42,297 bases of DNA from Mycobacterium sp. (GTDB taxonomy: Bacteria; Actinomycetota; Actinomycetes; Mycobacteriales; Mycobacteriaceae). The DNA is taken from the NCBI GenBank assembly GCA_023264735.1, contig JAHFVD010000065.1, positions 1 through 42,297 on the forward strand, written 5' to 3'. The stretch's first letter is position 1; every line of letters begins with the position of its first letter. The notes beneath the pieces were generated by a model that saw only the letters and a list, made by a program, of their open reading frames with translations, searched no databases and was not told where the DNA came from. Below, piece by piece: positions 15,177-23,773 of this stretch. Position numbers and translations under genes: made by a program.

Positions 15177-16094
15177 ATGGGCCAGAAGAGCTCGGTTGCG
15201 ATCGTCGGGTCGGGCAACATCAGCACCGACCTGCTGTACAAACTGCTGCGGTCGGAGTGGCTCGAGCCGCGCTGGATGATCGGCATCGACCCGGAGAGCG
15301 AAGGCCTCGCCCGCGCCCGCAAGCTGGGGCTGGAGACCAGCCACGAGGGCGTCGACTGGCTGTTGGCCCAGTCGGAGAAGCCGGATCTGGTGTTCGAGGC
15401 CACCAGCGCCTACGTGCACAAGGCCGCCGCACCGCGCTACGAGGAAGCCGGCATCCGGGCCATCGACCTGACCCCGGCCGCCGTCGGCCCCGGCGTCATC
15501 CCGCCGGCCAACCTGCGCGCGCACCTCGATGCGCCCAACGTCAACATGGTCACCTGCGGTGGCCAGGCCACGATCCCGATGGTCTACGCCGTCTCCCGCG
15601 TCGTGGACGTGCCCTACGCGGAGATCGTCGCGTCGGTGTCCTCAGCGTCGGCCGGTCCGGGAACCCGGGCCAATATCGACGAGTTCACCAAGACCACCAG
15701 CGCGGGCGTTGAGGTGATCGGTGGTGCCAAGCGGGGCAAGGCGATCATCATCCTGAACCCGGCCGATCCGCCAATGATCATGCGCGACACCATCTTCTGC
15801 GCGATCCCCGAAGACGCCGACCACGAAGCGATCACGCAGTCGATCAAGGACGTCGTCGCCGAGGTGCAGACCTACGTGCCGGGTTACCGGTTGCTCAATG
15901 AGCCGCAGTTCGACGAGCCGACCGTCTACAACGGCGGCCACCACCTCGTCACCACGTTCGTGGAAGTGGAGGGTGCGGGTGACTACCTGCCGCCCTACGC
16001 TGGAAATCTGGACATCATGACCGCCGCGGCCACCAAGGTCGGCGAGGAAATCGCGAAAGAGCGCGCGTCGGTCTCAGGAGGTGCGCAAGCATGA
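15177..16094 (+). CDS. hsaG: Acylating propionaldehyde/acetaldehyde dehydrogenase HsaG
   Basis: The 305-residue enzyme begins with a Rossmann motif VAIVGSGNISTDLL and has the catalytic Cys127 in MVTCGGQATIP. It converts propanal (or acetaldehyde), NAD+ and CoA to the acyl-CoA and works as a channelled complex with the aldolase HsaF. GGAG at 15166-15169 lies 7 nt before ATG 15177, 13 bp after the hsaE stop. The stop overlaps the hsaF start by 4 bp (ATGA), fitting the fixed stoichiometry of the aldolase-dehydrogenase complex. Closely related BphJ/DmpF proteins serve aromatic pathways; the sterol context decides the name. Confidence 0.94.
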   Translation: MGQKSSVAIVGSGNISTDLLYKLLRSEWLEPRWMIGIDPESEGLARARKLGLETSHEGVDWLLAQSEKPDLVFEATSAYVHKAAAPRYEEAGIRAIDLTPAAVGPGVIPPANLRAHLDAPNVNMVTCGGQATIPMVYAVSRVVDVPYAEIVASVSSASAGPGTRANIDEFTKTTSAGVEVIGGAKRGKAIIILNPADPPMIMRDTIFCAIPEDADHEAITQSIKDVVAEVQTYVPGYRLLNEPQFDEPTVYNGGHHLVTTFVEVEGAGDYLPPYAGNLDIMTAAATKVGEEIAKERASVSGGAQA

Positions 16095-17143
16095 GTGCAG
16101 AAGTTTGGTTCGACCCGAGCTGGGATGTCCGGATGACGGACACGTCCCTGCGCGACGGCAGCCACCACAAGCGCCATCAGTTCACTCTCGCCGAGGTCGG
16201 TGCCATCGTCGCCGCCCTGGACACCGCGGGTGTGCCGGTCATCGAGGTGACCCACGGTGACGGGCTGGGTGGCTCGAGCTTCAACTACGGGTTCTCCAAG
16301 ACCCCCGAGCAGGAGCTGATCAAGCTGGCCGCCGAGACGGCCAAGGAATCCAAGATCGCCTTCCTGATGCTGCCCGGCGTCGGCACCAAGGAAGACATCA
16401 AGGAAGCGCAGAACAACGGCGGCTCGATCTGCCGGATCGCCACCCACTGCACCGAGGCCGACGTCTCGATCCAGCACTTCGGCCTGGCCCGGGAACTGGG
16501 CCTGGAGACCGTCGGGTTCCTGATGATGAGCCACACCATCTCGCCGGAGAAGCTGGCCGCGCAGGCCAGGATCATGGCCGACGCGGGCTGCCAGTGCGTC
16601 TATGTCGTCGACTCCGCCGGTGCGCTGGTGCTCGAGGGCGTGGCCGACCGGGTGGCGGCGCTGGTCGCCGAACTCGGTGACGACGCTCAAGTCGGTTTTC
16701 ATGGCCACGAGAACCTGGGGCTCGGCGTGGCCAACTCGATCGAGGCCGTCCGTGCCGGCGCCAAGCAGATCGACGGGTCGTGCCGCCGGTTCGGCGCCGG
16801 GGCGGGCAACGCGCCGGTCGAGGCGCTGATTGGGGTCTTCGACAAGATCGGCGTGAAGACGGGCATCGACTTCTTCGATATCGCCGATGCCGCAGAAGAG
16901 GTGGTCGCGCCCGCGATGCCGGCTGAGTGCCTGCTCGATCGCAATGCGTTGATCATGGGCTACTCCGGGGTGTACTCGAGCTTCCTCAAGCACGCCATCC
17001 GCCAGTCCGAGCGCTACGGTGTGCCTGCACACCAGCTGCTGCACCGGGCCGGGCAGCGCAAGCTGATCGGCGGCCAGGAGGATCAGCTGATCGACATCGC
17101 GCTGGAGATCAAGCGCGAACAAGAAGCGGCTTCCGCCAAGTAG
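16091..17143 (+). CDS. hsaF: 4-hydroxy-2-oxohexanoate aldolase HsaF
   Basis: The 350-residue class II aldolase carries TDTSLRDGSHHKRHQFT with Arg21, metal-binding Asp22 and the base His25. The metal pair His204/His206 lies in GFHGHENLGLGVANS, as in DmpG. The C-terminal communication domain ends in QLIDIALEIKREQEAASAK. It splits 4-hydroxy-2-oxohexanoate to pyruvate and propanal, which passes to HsaG. The stop TAG 17141-17143 begins the AGGAG ribosome site of the downstream helicase gene, so the helicase may be transcribed from this operon. Confidence 0.94.
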   Translation: MSAEVWFDPSWDVRMTDTSLRDGSHHKRHQFTLAEVGAIVAALDTAGVPVIEVTHGDGLGGSSFNYGFSKTPEQELIKLAAETAKESKIAFLMLPGVGTKEDIKEAQNNGGSICRIATHCTEADVSIQHFGLARELGLETVGFLMMSHTISPEKLAAQARIMADAGCQCVYVVDSAGALVLEGVADRVAALVAELGDDAQVGFHGHENLGLGVANSIEAVRAGAKQIDGSCRRFGAGAGNAPVEALIGVFDKIGVKTGIDFFDIADAAEEVVAPAMPAECLLDRNALIMGYSGVYSSFLKHAIRQSERYGVPAHQLLHRAGQRKLIGGQEDQLIDIALEIKREQEAASAK

Positions 17144-17151
17144 GAGACTTC

Positions 17152-19236
17152 CTGACACGCGACGAGGCCCAGGCCATCCTGGAACAGTTGGCTGGGCCCT
17201 CCGCGGTTCTGCGCGACGACCAGTGGACGGCCATCGAGGCGCTGGTGGTGCAGCGCCGCCAGGCACTGGTCGTGCAACGCACTGGCTGGGGCAAGTCGGC
17301 GGTGTATTTCATCGCCGCCAAGCTGCTGCGCGAGCGGGGCCACGGTGCGACGGTCATCGTGTCGCCCTTGCTGGCGCTGATGCGCAACCAGGTCGCCGCC
17401 GCGGGGCGGGCAGGCGTCCGGGCGGCCACCATCAACTCCGGCAATGTCACCGAGTGGGACGAGATTCACCAGCGGGTCAACAACGGTGACCTCGATGTCC
17501 TGTTGGTCAGCCCGGAACGGTTGAACAACCCGGAGTTTCGCGACACCGTGTTACCGGCGCTGGCCGCCGATGCCGGCCTGGTGGTGGTCGACGAGGCGCA
17601 CTGCGTCTCGGACTGGGGCCACGACTTCCGGCCCGACTATCGGCGCATCCGCACGTTGATCGCCGAACTTGGTTCGGATGTACCGGTTTTGGCGACCACC
17701 GCCACCGCCAACGATCGTGTCGTCAACGATGTCGCGGCTCAGCTTGGGGTTGGTGGCCGGGACACGCTGGTGCTGCGGGGTGGGCTCGATCGCGAGTCGT
17801 TGCGGTTGTCGGTCGTCCAGGCAGGCGGTGGTGCGCAGCGCACGGCGTGGCTGGCCGAGAACCTGGATTCGCTGCCCGGTTCGGGAATCGTCTACACGCT
17901 GACCGTCGCCCAGGCGCACGATGTGGCCGCGCTGCTCCGCGAGCGTGGGTACGAGGTGGCCGCGTACACCGGGTCGACGGAAACCGCTGAGCGAGAACAA
18001 CTCGAGGCGGATCTGTTGGCCAACCGCGTCAAGGCGCTGATCGCCACCTCGGCGCTGGGAATGGGATTCGACAAGCCGGATCTCGGATTCGTCGTGCATC
18101 TCGGAGCGCCCTCGTCGCCGATCGCGTACTACCAGCAAGTCGGTCGTGCGGGCCGCTCGACGGACAGCGCCGAGGTGGTGCTGTTGCCCGGACGTGAGGA
18201 TCAGGACGTCTGGCGGTATTTCGCTTCGGTGGCGTTTCCATCGGAAGCCATGGTGCGCAATGTGATTCATGCACTGGAACCCGACCGTCCGCAGTCGACG
18301 CCGGCCTTGGAGCCGTTGGTGGATCTCGGCCGCACCCGGCTGGAGATGGTGCTGAAGGTGCTCGACGTCGACGGTGCGGTGCGGCGGGTCAAAGGCGGCT
18401 GGCTGGCCACCGGCCAATCGTGGGACTACGACGAAGCCCGCTACCGCCAACTCGACGAGGCCCGCCGCCGCGAGCAGCAGGCGATGCTCGACTATCAGAG
18501 CACCGACGAATGCCGAATGACGTTCCTGCGCAGGCAACTCGACGATCCCGATCTCACCGACGGTGAACGGTGCGGCCGCTGCGACAACTGCGCGGGCGCC
18601 CACTTCGGTGCCGAGGTGAACGACGACGCGGCGGCGCTCGTCCAGGAGCGGCTGATGCGGCCGGGCGTGGAGATCACCCCGCGCAAGCAGTGGCCGTCGG
18701 GGCTAGGGAAGCTGGGTGTCACCCTCAGCGGCCGCATCGGCGACGGTCCGGAGCCGGGCCGGGCGATCGGCCGACTGACCGACCTGGGCTGGGGTCCGCG
18801 CCTGCGGCGCTTGCTCGACGAACCCGACGCCGATGTGCCGCCGGATGTGGTGCAGGCGGCGGTCAAGGTACTGGCCGCGTGGGACTGGGCGACCCGTCCG
18901 ACCGCGGTGCTGGCCCTGGACTCGGCGACCCATCCCGTCCTGATCACGTCCCTGACTCGCGAACTGGCCCGGCTCGGCAGACTGACCGACCTCGGTGTGT
19001 TGCATTACGCCGTCGGGCACCGGCCGGTCGGCGCGGCCAACTCCGCCTACCGGGTCGCCGCCCTGGATGGAGCGTGGTCGCCGCCGGATCCGGCGGCGAT
19101 TGCAGCGGTGGGTGGACCGGTGCTACTCGTCGACGATCTGATCGACACCGGGTGGACACTGACGATGGCCGCCCGGGTGGTGACGGAGGCCGGCGCACCG
19201 GCTGTGCTGCCTTTGGTGCTTGCGGCCACCAGCTGA
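17152..19236 (+). CDS. rqlH: RecQ-like helicase with C-terminal phosphoribosyltransferase-like domain (RqlH type), CTG start
   Basis: The 694-residue protein has Walker A TGWGKS (44-49), DEAH (147-150), TATAND (motif III) and QVGRAGR (329-335) of RecQ-like SF2 helicases. A zinc-type cluster follows: Cys454, then CGRCDNC (474-480). No HRDC domain is seen; instead the C-terminus has VLLVDDLIDTGWT (657-669), the PRPP loop of phosphoribosyltransferases. This is the architecture described for M. smegmatis RqlH, an ATP-dependent 3'-5' helicase. No ATG, GTG or TTG exists near the expected start. AGGAG (17142-17146) lies 5 nt before CTG 17152, which begins the LTRDEAQAILEQLAG segment, so CTG is the likely start. 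An upstream ATG at 16927 would bury the start inside hsaF and is unlikely. Confidence 0.87.
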   Translation: MTRDEAQAILEQLAGPSAVLRDDQWTAIEALVVQRRQALVVQRTGWGKSAVYFIAAKLLRERGHGATVIVSPLLALMRNQVAAAGRAGVRAATINSGNVTEWDEIHQRVNNGDLDVLLVSPERLNNPEFRDTVLPALAADAGLVVVDEAHCVSDWGHDFRPDYRRIRTLIAELGSDVPVLATTATANDRVVNDVAAQLGVGGRDTLVLRGGLDRESLRLSVVQAGGGAQRTAWLAENLDSLPGSGIVYTLTVAQAHDVAALLRERGYEVAAYTGSTETAEREQLEADLLANRVKALIATSALGMGFDKPDLGFVVHLGAPSSPIAYYQQVGRAGRSTDSAEVVLLPGREDQDVWRYFASVAFPSEAMVRNVIHALEPDRPQSTPALEPLVDLGRTRLEMVLKVLDVDGAVRRVKGGWLATGQSWDYDEARYRQLDEARRREQQAMLDYQSTDECRMTFLRRQLDDPDLTDGERCGRCDNCAGAHFGAEVNDDAAALVQERLMRPGVEITPRKQWPSGLGKLGVTLSGRIGDGPEPGRAIGRLTDLGWGPRLRRLLDEPDADVPPDVVQAAVKVLAAWDWATRPTAVLALDSATHPVLITSLTRELARLGRLTDLGVLHYAVGHRPVGAANSAYRVAALDGAWSPPDPAAIAAVGGPVLLVDDLIDTGWTLTMAARVVTEAGAPAVLPLVLAATS

Positions 19237-19278
19237 CGGGTAACACCGGCTCAGACAGGACGACGTTCCCTTTGTGCC

Positions 19279-19608
19279 GTGCCGATTCCGTCCGTCAGCG
19301 CCGAACCCACGCCCGCTCCCGCGGCCGCCCCCGACTGCACGGCCGCCGGCCTGTCGTCCACGATCAGCTCGGTCACCAGGAATCTCTCGGACTACTTCGC
19401 CGTGCACCCCGACGCCAATCAGGCCCTGATCGACGCCACCCGGCAATAGGCGTTCTCCGCGATCGGCGCGTTCAACACCTACTTCAACGACCATCCGGAC
19501 CAGGCCAACGACATCCGGGCCATCAAGGCGCCGCTGGTCTACTTCCAGAACCAGTGCGGCCTGCAGGTCGAGCCGGCCGAGGCGCTGATCGTCATCGGCG
19601 AGCTGTGA
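19279..19608 (+). pseudogene. Broken haemophore-like (mycobacterial MHB-type) secreted protein gene
   Basis: One frame reads SAEPTPAPAAAPDC, then LSDYFAVHPDANQALIDATRQ, an in-frame TAG at 19447-19449, and continues AFSAIGAFNTYFNDHPDQAN to CGLQVEPAEALIVIGEL and TGA 19606-19608. The paired cysteines, HPDAN and C-terminal block match small mycobacterial haem-binding export proteins. The signal peptide is missing: only its cleavage-like end (SVSAEP) remains, right after the helicase stop. Both defects argue for a dead gene. The rest of the sequence is well kept, so the loss may be recent. This relic accounts for the whole 370-bp stretch between the helicase and the IclR gene. Confidence 0.75.
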
Positions 19609-20514
19609 TCACCACGCCGGCTTGGTGCCGCCCAGCTGCGCGGTGAGCGCATCGCCTGCGGCGACCAATCCGCGTGCGTGCTTGGCGATCTCGGAGTCGG
19701 TGAGTGCGCGGCCGATCTGAAGCGAGACCACCATCACCTGCCGGTGATGGTGGTCGTAGACGGGTGCGGAGATGACGCTGACGTCGTGGCGCTGGCGAGC
19801 CCCCTCGGCTTCACTGCTCAGGTACACCCGCTCGCCGATATCGGAGATCAGCTCACCCAGCAGCGCACGCAGCTCGTCGGGCAGCGTGCTCGACATGCCC
19901 GCCATCATCGCGTACAGCCGCCGGCCGCCGGGGGTGAGGCGCTCGACGAGATATCCCGCCGTCCGGCATTCGGCGATCACGCGGTCGAGGCGCTGCGTTT
20001 CGGTGCGCAGCGGGATGGTCGGGGCCCGGTCCAGCCAGCTGCGCAGGGCATCGTCGTCCCACAGCACGAACATCAGGCCCACCGGCGGGGCGAAGGGATA
20101 GCTCTGCCCGACCTGCACCCCGACATCGGAGCCGGGCGGTTCGACCAGCTCCAGCAGCGTGATCCGGTCGTCGACGACGGCGGCCAGCGCCGCGGTGGTG
20201 TCGAAGGACTTCGACAGCCGGGCCAGCTCGGCACGCGCGGCCGGGTTGACTCGCAATGATTCCTGCGCCAGGTGGCCCAGCGCGATCAGGCTGGGGCCCA
20301 GCCGGTAGGTCTTGTCGGCGGCGTCGCGCACGAGGTAGCCGGACTCGGTCAGCGTCGTGACGATGCCCAGGCAGGTCGGCTTCGCCAGCTGCAGCCGGCG
20401 GGCCAGCTCCGAGAGCCCGAACCTCTCCTGCGGGTGCTTGGCCAGAAAGTCCAGAACCGCCACCACGCGCTGGGTTGGGGGAGATGATCGACCTGGCGTG
20501 GGCGGGTCCGGCAT
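19609..20514 (-). CDS. IclR-family transcriptional regulator
   Basis: The 301-residue protein has an N-terminal winged helix (about 14-75: TQRVVAVLDFLAKHPQERFG, LSELARRLQLAKPTCLGIV, YRLGPSLIALG) and the IclR effector domain (about 90-290). IclR proteins usually bind a small carboxylic or aromatic effector. It is divergent from the Rv3531c-like operon, and the shared 124-bp region holds a GTCAAC-TTG-GTTGAC dyad besides a KstR box. It may therefore regulate itself or that operon; the effector cannot be told from sequence. As far as I recall, M. tuberculosis has no IclR gene at this position. Confidence 0.88.
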   Translation of the reverse strand: MPDPPTPGRSSPPTQRVVAVLDFLAKHPQERFGLSELARRLQLAKPTCLGIVTTLTESGYLVRDAADKTYRLGPSLIALGHLAQESLRVNPAARAELARLSKSFDTTAALAAVVDDRITLLELVEPPGSDVGVQVGQSYPFAPPVGLMFVLWDDDALRSWLDRAPTIPLRTETQRLDRVIAECRTAGYLVERLTPGGRRLYAMMAGMSSTLPDELRALLGELISDIGERVYLSSEAEGARQRHDVSVISAPVYDHHHRQVMVVSLQIGRALTDSEIAKHARGLVAAGDALTAQLGGTKPAW

Positions 20515-20549
20515 TGCAAAATCCTACCTCTACGTTCCAGATATGGACC

Positions 20550-20564
20550 GTCAACTTGGTTGAC
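20550..20564. promoter_or_regulatory. Perfect inverted repeat between the IclR gene and the Rv3531c-like operon
   Basis: GTCAAC-TTG-GTTGAC is a 15-base perfect dyad, 36 bp upstream of the IclR start and 6 bp from the KstR box. Its placement suits an IclR operator; no consensus was available to test this. Confidence 0.45.
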
Positions 20565-20570
20565 TGGAAT

Positions 20571-20584
20571 TAGAACGCGTTCTA
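20571..20584. promoter_or_regulatory. KstR operator of the Rv3531c-like operon
   Basis: TAGAACGCGTTCTA is a perfectly symmetric 14-mer matching TnnAACnnGTTnnA. It is the only fully palindromic site besides 30888-30901 and lies 55 bp before ATG 20639. Confidence 0.88.
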
Positions 20585-20638
20585 GTCTCAGTCGGAGAAC
20601 GTACCAGAGCGGTCCAATATTGAAACGCGAGGCGGTCG

Positions 20639-21766
20639 ATGTACACCCAGCCACTAGTGGACGCCATTGCCGAGTCCGAACGTCTGGTCTCCGAGGCTCC
20701 GTTCATCGAATCCGAGGCCGATCTGCTGGAGGGCCTGCAGTACCTGGCGGGCTGTATCGCCGCATGTACGCACGTCGCCTTCGACTACGACCGTGACCAT
20801 CCGTTCCTGCATTCGGGCACCGGACCGTTCACCAAGATGGGTCTGGACAACCCGGACACAATGTACTTCGGCACCAGGGTGGTGGCCGGCAACGAGTACG
20901 TTGTCACCGGCAAGCGCGGGACCACCACCGATGTCAGCTTCCAGCTGCTCGGCGGTGAGTACACCGACTCAGTGGTTCCCGATAGTGAGACGGCGTTCGA
21001 CGACCGTAAGCTCGACATCGCCGCTGACGGAACCTTCGAGTGGCGGTTCACCCCGAACACCAACGCGCAGCTGGTGATTCGCGAGGTCTACAACGACTGG
21101 TCCGCCCAGCGCGGCAGCTTTGCGATCGCCCGCACCGACACCGCAGGCACCGCCCCGCCGGCCCTCACCGTCGACCTGATCGAAAGGCGTTGGGCGACTG
21201 CGGCTAAGCAGCTGGTGCAGCGCGTCAAGACCTGGCTGCAGTTCCCCAAGTGGTTCTACGACAACCTGCCGGTCAACACGCTGACCGCCCCGCGACTCAC
21301 CCCTGGCGGACTAGCCACCCAGTACTCGTCCGTGGGGCATTACGAGATCACGCCCGAGCAAGCACTGATCTTGACGCTGCCGGTCACCGACGCCCCGTAC
21401 CTCGGGTTCCAGCTCGGCAGCCTGTGGTACATCTCGCTGGACTACATCAACCATCAGACCTCGTTGAATGGCACTCAGGCACAGGCTGATCCGGACGGCA
21501 AGATCCGCATCGTCGTCGCCGACCAGAACCCCGGGGTGACCAACTGGGTCGAGACGCTCGGGCATGCTAAGGGGTACCTGCAGTTCCGCTGGCAGCGGGT
21601 CTCGCGTGAGCTGACCGAGGCTGACGGCCCCACCCTGGAGCTGGTCGACCTCGACGCGGTGGCGGGCAAGCTGCCCTACTACGAGCACAACAAGATCTCC
21701 GACGACGACTGGTGCCAGCGAATCGCGCTGCGTCAAAAACTAATTGGCAACAGGATGGTGGGATAA
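20639..21766 (+). CDS. Rv3531c-like conserved protein of the sterol regulon (DUF1214-like)
   Basis: The 375-residue protein lacks a signal peptide and membrane segments. The N-terminal half is acidic with ADLLEGLQYLAGCIAACTHV. The C-terminal part (about 225-340: SVGHYEITPEQALILTLPV, YLGFQLGSLWYISLDYINHQ, NPGVTNWVETLGHAKGYLQF, RWQRV) resembles DUF1214 beta-sandwich domains. Length and context match M. tuberculosis Rv3531c, a KstR-regulated gene of unknown function. It is first in an operon with an SDR and a sulfotransferase-like gene (3 bp gap and a TAATG overlap) and has the strongest KstR box upstream. A role on a sterol intermediate is inferred only. Confidence 0.85.
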   Translation: MYTQPLVDAIAESERLVSEAPFIESEADLLEGLQYLAGCIAACTHVAFDYDRDHPFLHSGTGPFTKMGLDNPDTMYFGTRVVAGNEYVVTGKRGTTTDVSFQLLGGEYTDSVVPDSETAFDDRKLDIAADGTFEWRFTPNTNAQLVIREVYNDWSAQRGSFAIARTDTAGTAPPALTVDLIERRWATAAKQLVQRVKTWLQFPKWFYDNLPVNTLTAPRLTPGGLATQYSSVGHYEITPEQALILTLPVTDAPYLGFQLGSLWYISLDYINHQTSLNGTQAQADPDGKIRIVVADQNPGVTNWVETLGHAKGYLQFRWQRVSRELTEADGPTLELVDLDAVAGKLPYYEHNKISDDDWCQRIALRQKLIGNRMVG

Positions 21767-21769
21767 CAC

Positions 21770-22552
21770 ATGGCCGGCTTGCTCGAGAACAAGGTCGTCG
21801 TGATCAGTGGCGTTGGTCCGGCGCTGGGAACCACGCTGGCGCGCCGATGTGCCGAAGAAGGCGCCGACCTGGTGCTGGCGGCGCGGACCGTCGGGCGCCT
21901 GGACGATGTGGCCAAGACCGTCACCGACCTTGGCCGCCGCGCGGTGTCGGTGGGCACGGACATCACCGACGAGGGTCAGGTCGACAATCTGGTCAAGCAG
22001 ACCCTCGCCGCGTACGGCAAGGTTGACGTGCTGATCAACAACGCGTTCAAAGTGCCGTCGATGAAGCCCTTCGCCAACACCTCGTTCGACCACATCCGCG
22101 AGACGGTGGAGCTCACAGTGCTCGGTGCGCTGCGACTGATCCAGGGCTTCACGCCGGCACTGGTCGAGGCCAAAGGCTCTGTGGTGAATGTGAACTCGAT
22201 GGTGCTGCGGCATTCCGACCCCAAGCAGGGTGCCTACAAGTTGGCCAAGGCGGCGCTGCTGTCGATGTCGCAGTCGCTGGCCAGTGAACTGGGGCCACAG
22301 GGCATCCGGGTGAATTCGGTTCTGCCGGGCTACATCTGGGGCGGCACCCTGCAGGGGTATTTCGAGCACCAGGCCAGTAAGTACGGCACCAGCGTCGACG
22401 AGATCTACAACGCCGCCGCCGTCAACAGCGATCTCAAGCGGTTGCCCACCGAGGATGAGGTGGCCTCGGCCATCCTGTTCATGGCCAGCGACCTGTCCAA
22501 CGGCATCACCGGCCAGACCCTGGACGTGAACTGCGGGGAGTATCACAACTAA
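21770..22552 (+). CDS. Short-chain dehydrogenase/reductase (Rv3530c-like)
   Basis: The 260-residue SDR has a variant cofactor loop SGVGPALG in place of TGxxxGxG, the NNA motif in VLINNAFK, and the catalytic set Ser143, Tyr156, Lys160 (NSMVLRHSDPKQGAYKLAK). ARTVGRL at the end of strand 2 carries Arg as in NADP-preferring members, though the cofactor is not certain. The C-terminus GITGQTLDVNCGEYHN is typical of classical SDRs. It follows the Rv3531c-like gene by 3 bp and overlaps the next gene by one base. The substrate is unknown; a hydroxysteroid or hydroxyacyl-CoA is plausible from context. Confidence 0.9.
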   Translation: MAGLLENKVVVISGVGPALGTTLARRCAEEGADLVLAARTVGRLDDVAKTVTDLGRRAVSVGTDITDEGQVDNLVKQTLAAYGKVDVLINNAFKVPSMKPFANTSFDHIRETVELTVLGALRLIQGFTPALVEAKGSVVNVNSMVLRHSDPKQGAYKLAKAALLSMSQSLASELGPQGIRVNSVLPGYIWGGTLQGYFEHQASKYGTSVDEIYNAAAVNSDLKRLPTEDEVASAILFMASDLSNGITGQTLDVNCGEYHN

Positions 22553-23688
22553 TGGGCGACTTCCTCAGCGTCGAGAGCCTGCTCGCGTCAGCCGTCAAGG
22601 CCACGGGCATGGACGACTTCGGCGTCGATGACGACAACTACCAAGAAGCGCTGAATGTGTTGCTCGAAGCGTTTCGCAATGACGCGGACCTGACCGAGCT
22701 CGGCAGCAAGATGCAACGGTTCTTCGTACGAAATGCCTTGGTGGCCAGGCTGGTTTCCGAGGCCGCCTTCAAACAATATCCGCAGCATGTGGACGTGCCG
22801 ATCGAACGACCGATCTTCGTCACCGGGCTGCCGCGCACCGGAACCACCGCGCTGCACCGGCTGTTGTGCGGGGACCCCCGCCATCAGGGTTTGGAGCTGT
22901 GGCTCGCCGAGTTCCCGCAGCCCCGGCCGCCCCGGGAGACCTGGAAGGACAACCCCGTCTTCCAGCAGATCGATGCGCAGTTCACCAAGGCCCATGAAGA
23001 GAACCCGGATTACACGGGCTTGCACTACATGACCGCCGACGAGGTGGAGGAGTGCTGGCAGCTGCTGCGGCAGTCGCTGCACTCGGTGTCGTACGAGACG
23101 CTCGCGCATGTGCCGACCTACGCGCAGTGGCTGTCCAACCAGGACTGGACGAAGTCCTATGCGCGGCACCGCAAGAATCTGCAACTGATCGGGCTCAACG
23201 AGCCGGAGAAGCGGTGGGTACTCAAGAATCCGAGTCACCTATTCGCCTTGGATGCGGTGTTCGCCGTCTACCCCGATGCACTGATCCTGCAGTGCCATCG
23301 CCCGGCCGAGACGATCATGGCGTCGATGTGCTCGCTAGCTCAGCACACCACCGAGGGCTGGTCGAACACGTTCAAGGACGAGGTCATCGGCGCCGATTCG
23401 CTGGAGACCTGGTCGCGAGGGCTGGAGCGGTTCAATACCGCACGCGCAAAGCAGAACCCGGCGCAGTTCTACGATGTGGACTACTTCCAGCTCATCAAGG
23501 AACCGATCCGCACCGTGGAGAACGTCTACGCGCACTTCGGTATCGAAATGACCGATGAGGCGCGCGCGGCGATCCAGCGCACCGACGAGGAGAGCAAGCA
23601 GGGCCCGCGAGCACCCAAGCACACGTACTCGCTGGGTGACTACGGGTTGACCGAGGAGCAGGTCAAGGAGCGCTTCAAGGGGCTGTGA
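22552..23688 (+). CDS. Sulfotransferase-family protein (Rv3529c-like)
   Basis: The 378-residue protein shows the PAPS 5'-phosphosulfate loop TGLPRTGTTALHRLL (91-105) and a later KNPSHLFALDAVFAVYPDAL block with the Ser of the 3'-phosphate site, followed by HRPAETIMASMCSL. Such sulfotransferase_3 proteins transfer sulfate from PAPS to hydroxyl groups; several mycobacterial members have unknown acceptors. The operon context suggests a sterol or sterol-derived acceptor, or a protein that binds one. The start overlaps the SDR stop (TAATG). It is the last gene of the operon and converges on a hairpin at 23727-23760. Confidence 0.88.
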   Translation: MGDFLSVESLLASAVKATGMDDFGVDDDNYQEALNVLLEAFRNDADLTELGSKMQRFFVRNALVARLVSEAAFKQYPQHVDVPIERPIFVTGLPRTGTTALHRLLCGDPRHQGLELWLAEFPQPRPPRETWKDNPVFQQIDAQFTKAHEENPDYTGLHYMTADEVEECWQLLRQSLHSVSYETLAHVPTYAQWLSNQDWTKSYARHRKNLQLIGLNEPEKRWVLKNPSHLFALDAVFAVYPDALILQCHRPAETIMASMCSLAQHTTEGWSNTFKDEVIGADSLETWSRGLERFNTARAKQNPAQFYDVDYFQLIKEPIRTVENVYAHFGIEMTDEARAAIQRTDEESKQGPRAPKHTYSLGDYGLTEEQVKERFKGL

Positions 23689-23726
23689 GCCGCGCCGAGA
23701 TCGACGAAATGCTGGTTTTTACTCGA

Positions 23727-23760
23727 ACTTTCGCGGCCAAACGTCGGTTTGGGCGCAAGT
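23727..23760. terminator. Hairpin between convergent sulfotransferase-like and Rv3527-like genes
   Basis: CCAAAC (23737-23742) and GTTTGG (23747-23752) form a perfect 6-bp stem around GTCG, and ACTT/AAGT extend it imperfectly to 34 bases. A TTTTT run precedes it on the plus strand (23716-23720), giving a U-tail for minus-strand transcripts, so it may mainly end the kshA operon mRNA. Confidence 0.55.
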
Positions 23761-23773
23761 GGCGAAAAGCGGC

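Noticed and set aside
16927..17151. N-terminal extension of the helicase from ATG 16927
   Set aside because: It lies wholly inside hsaF in another frame, reads as low-complexity Arg/Ala sequence, and a ribosome site is present at 17142-17146.
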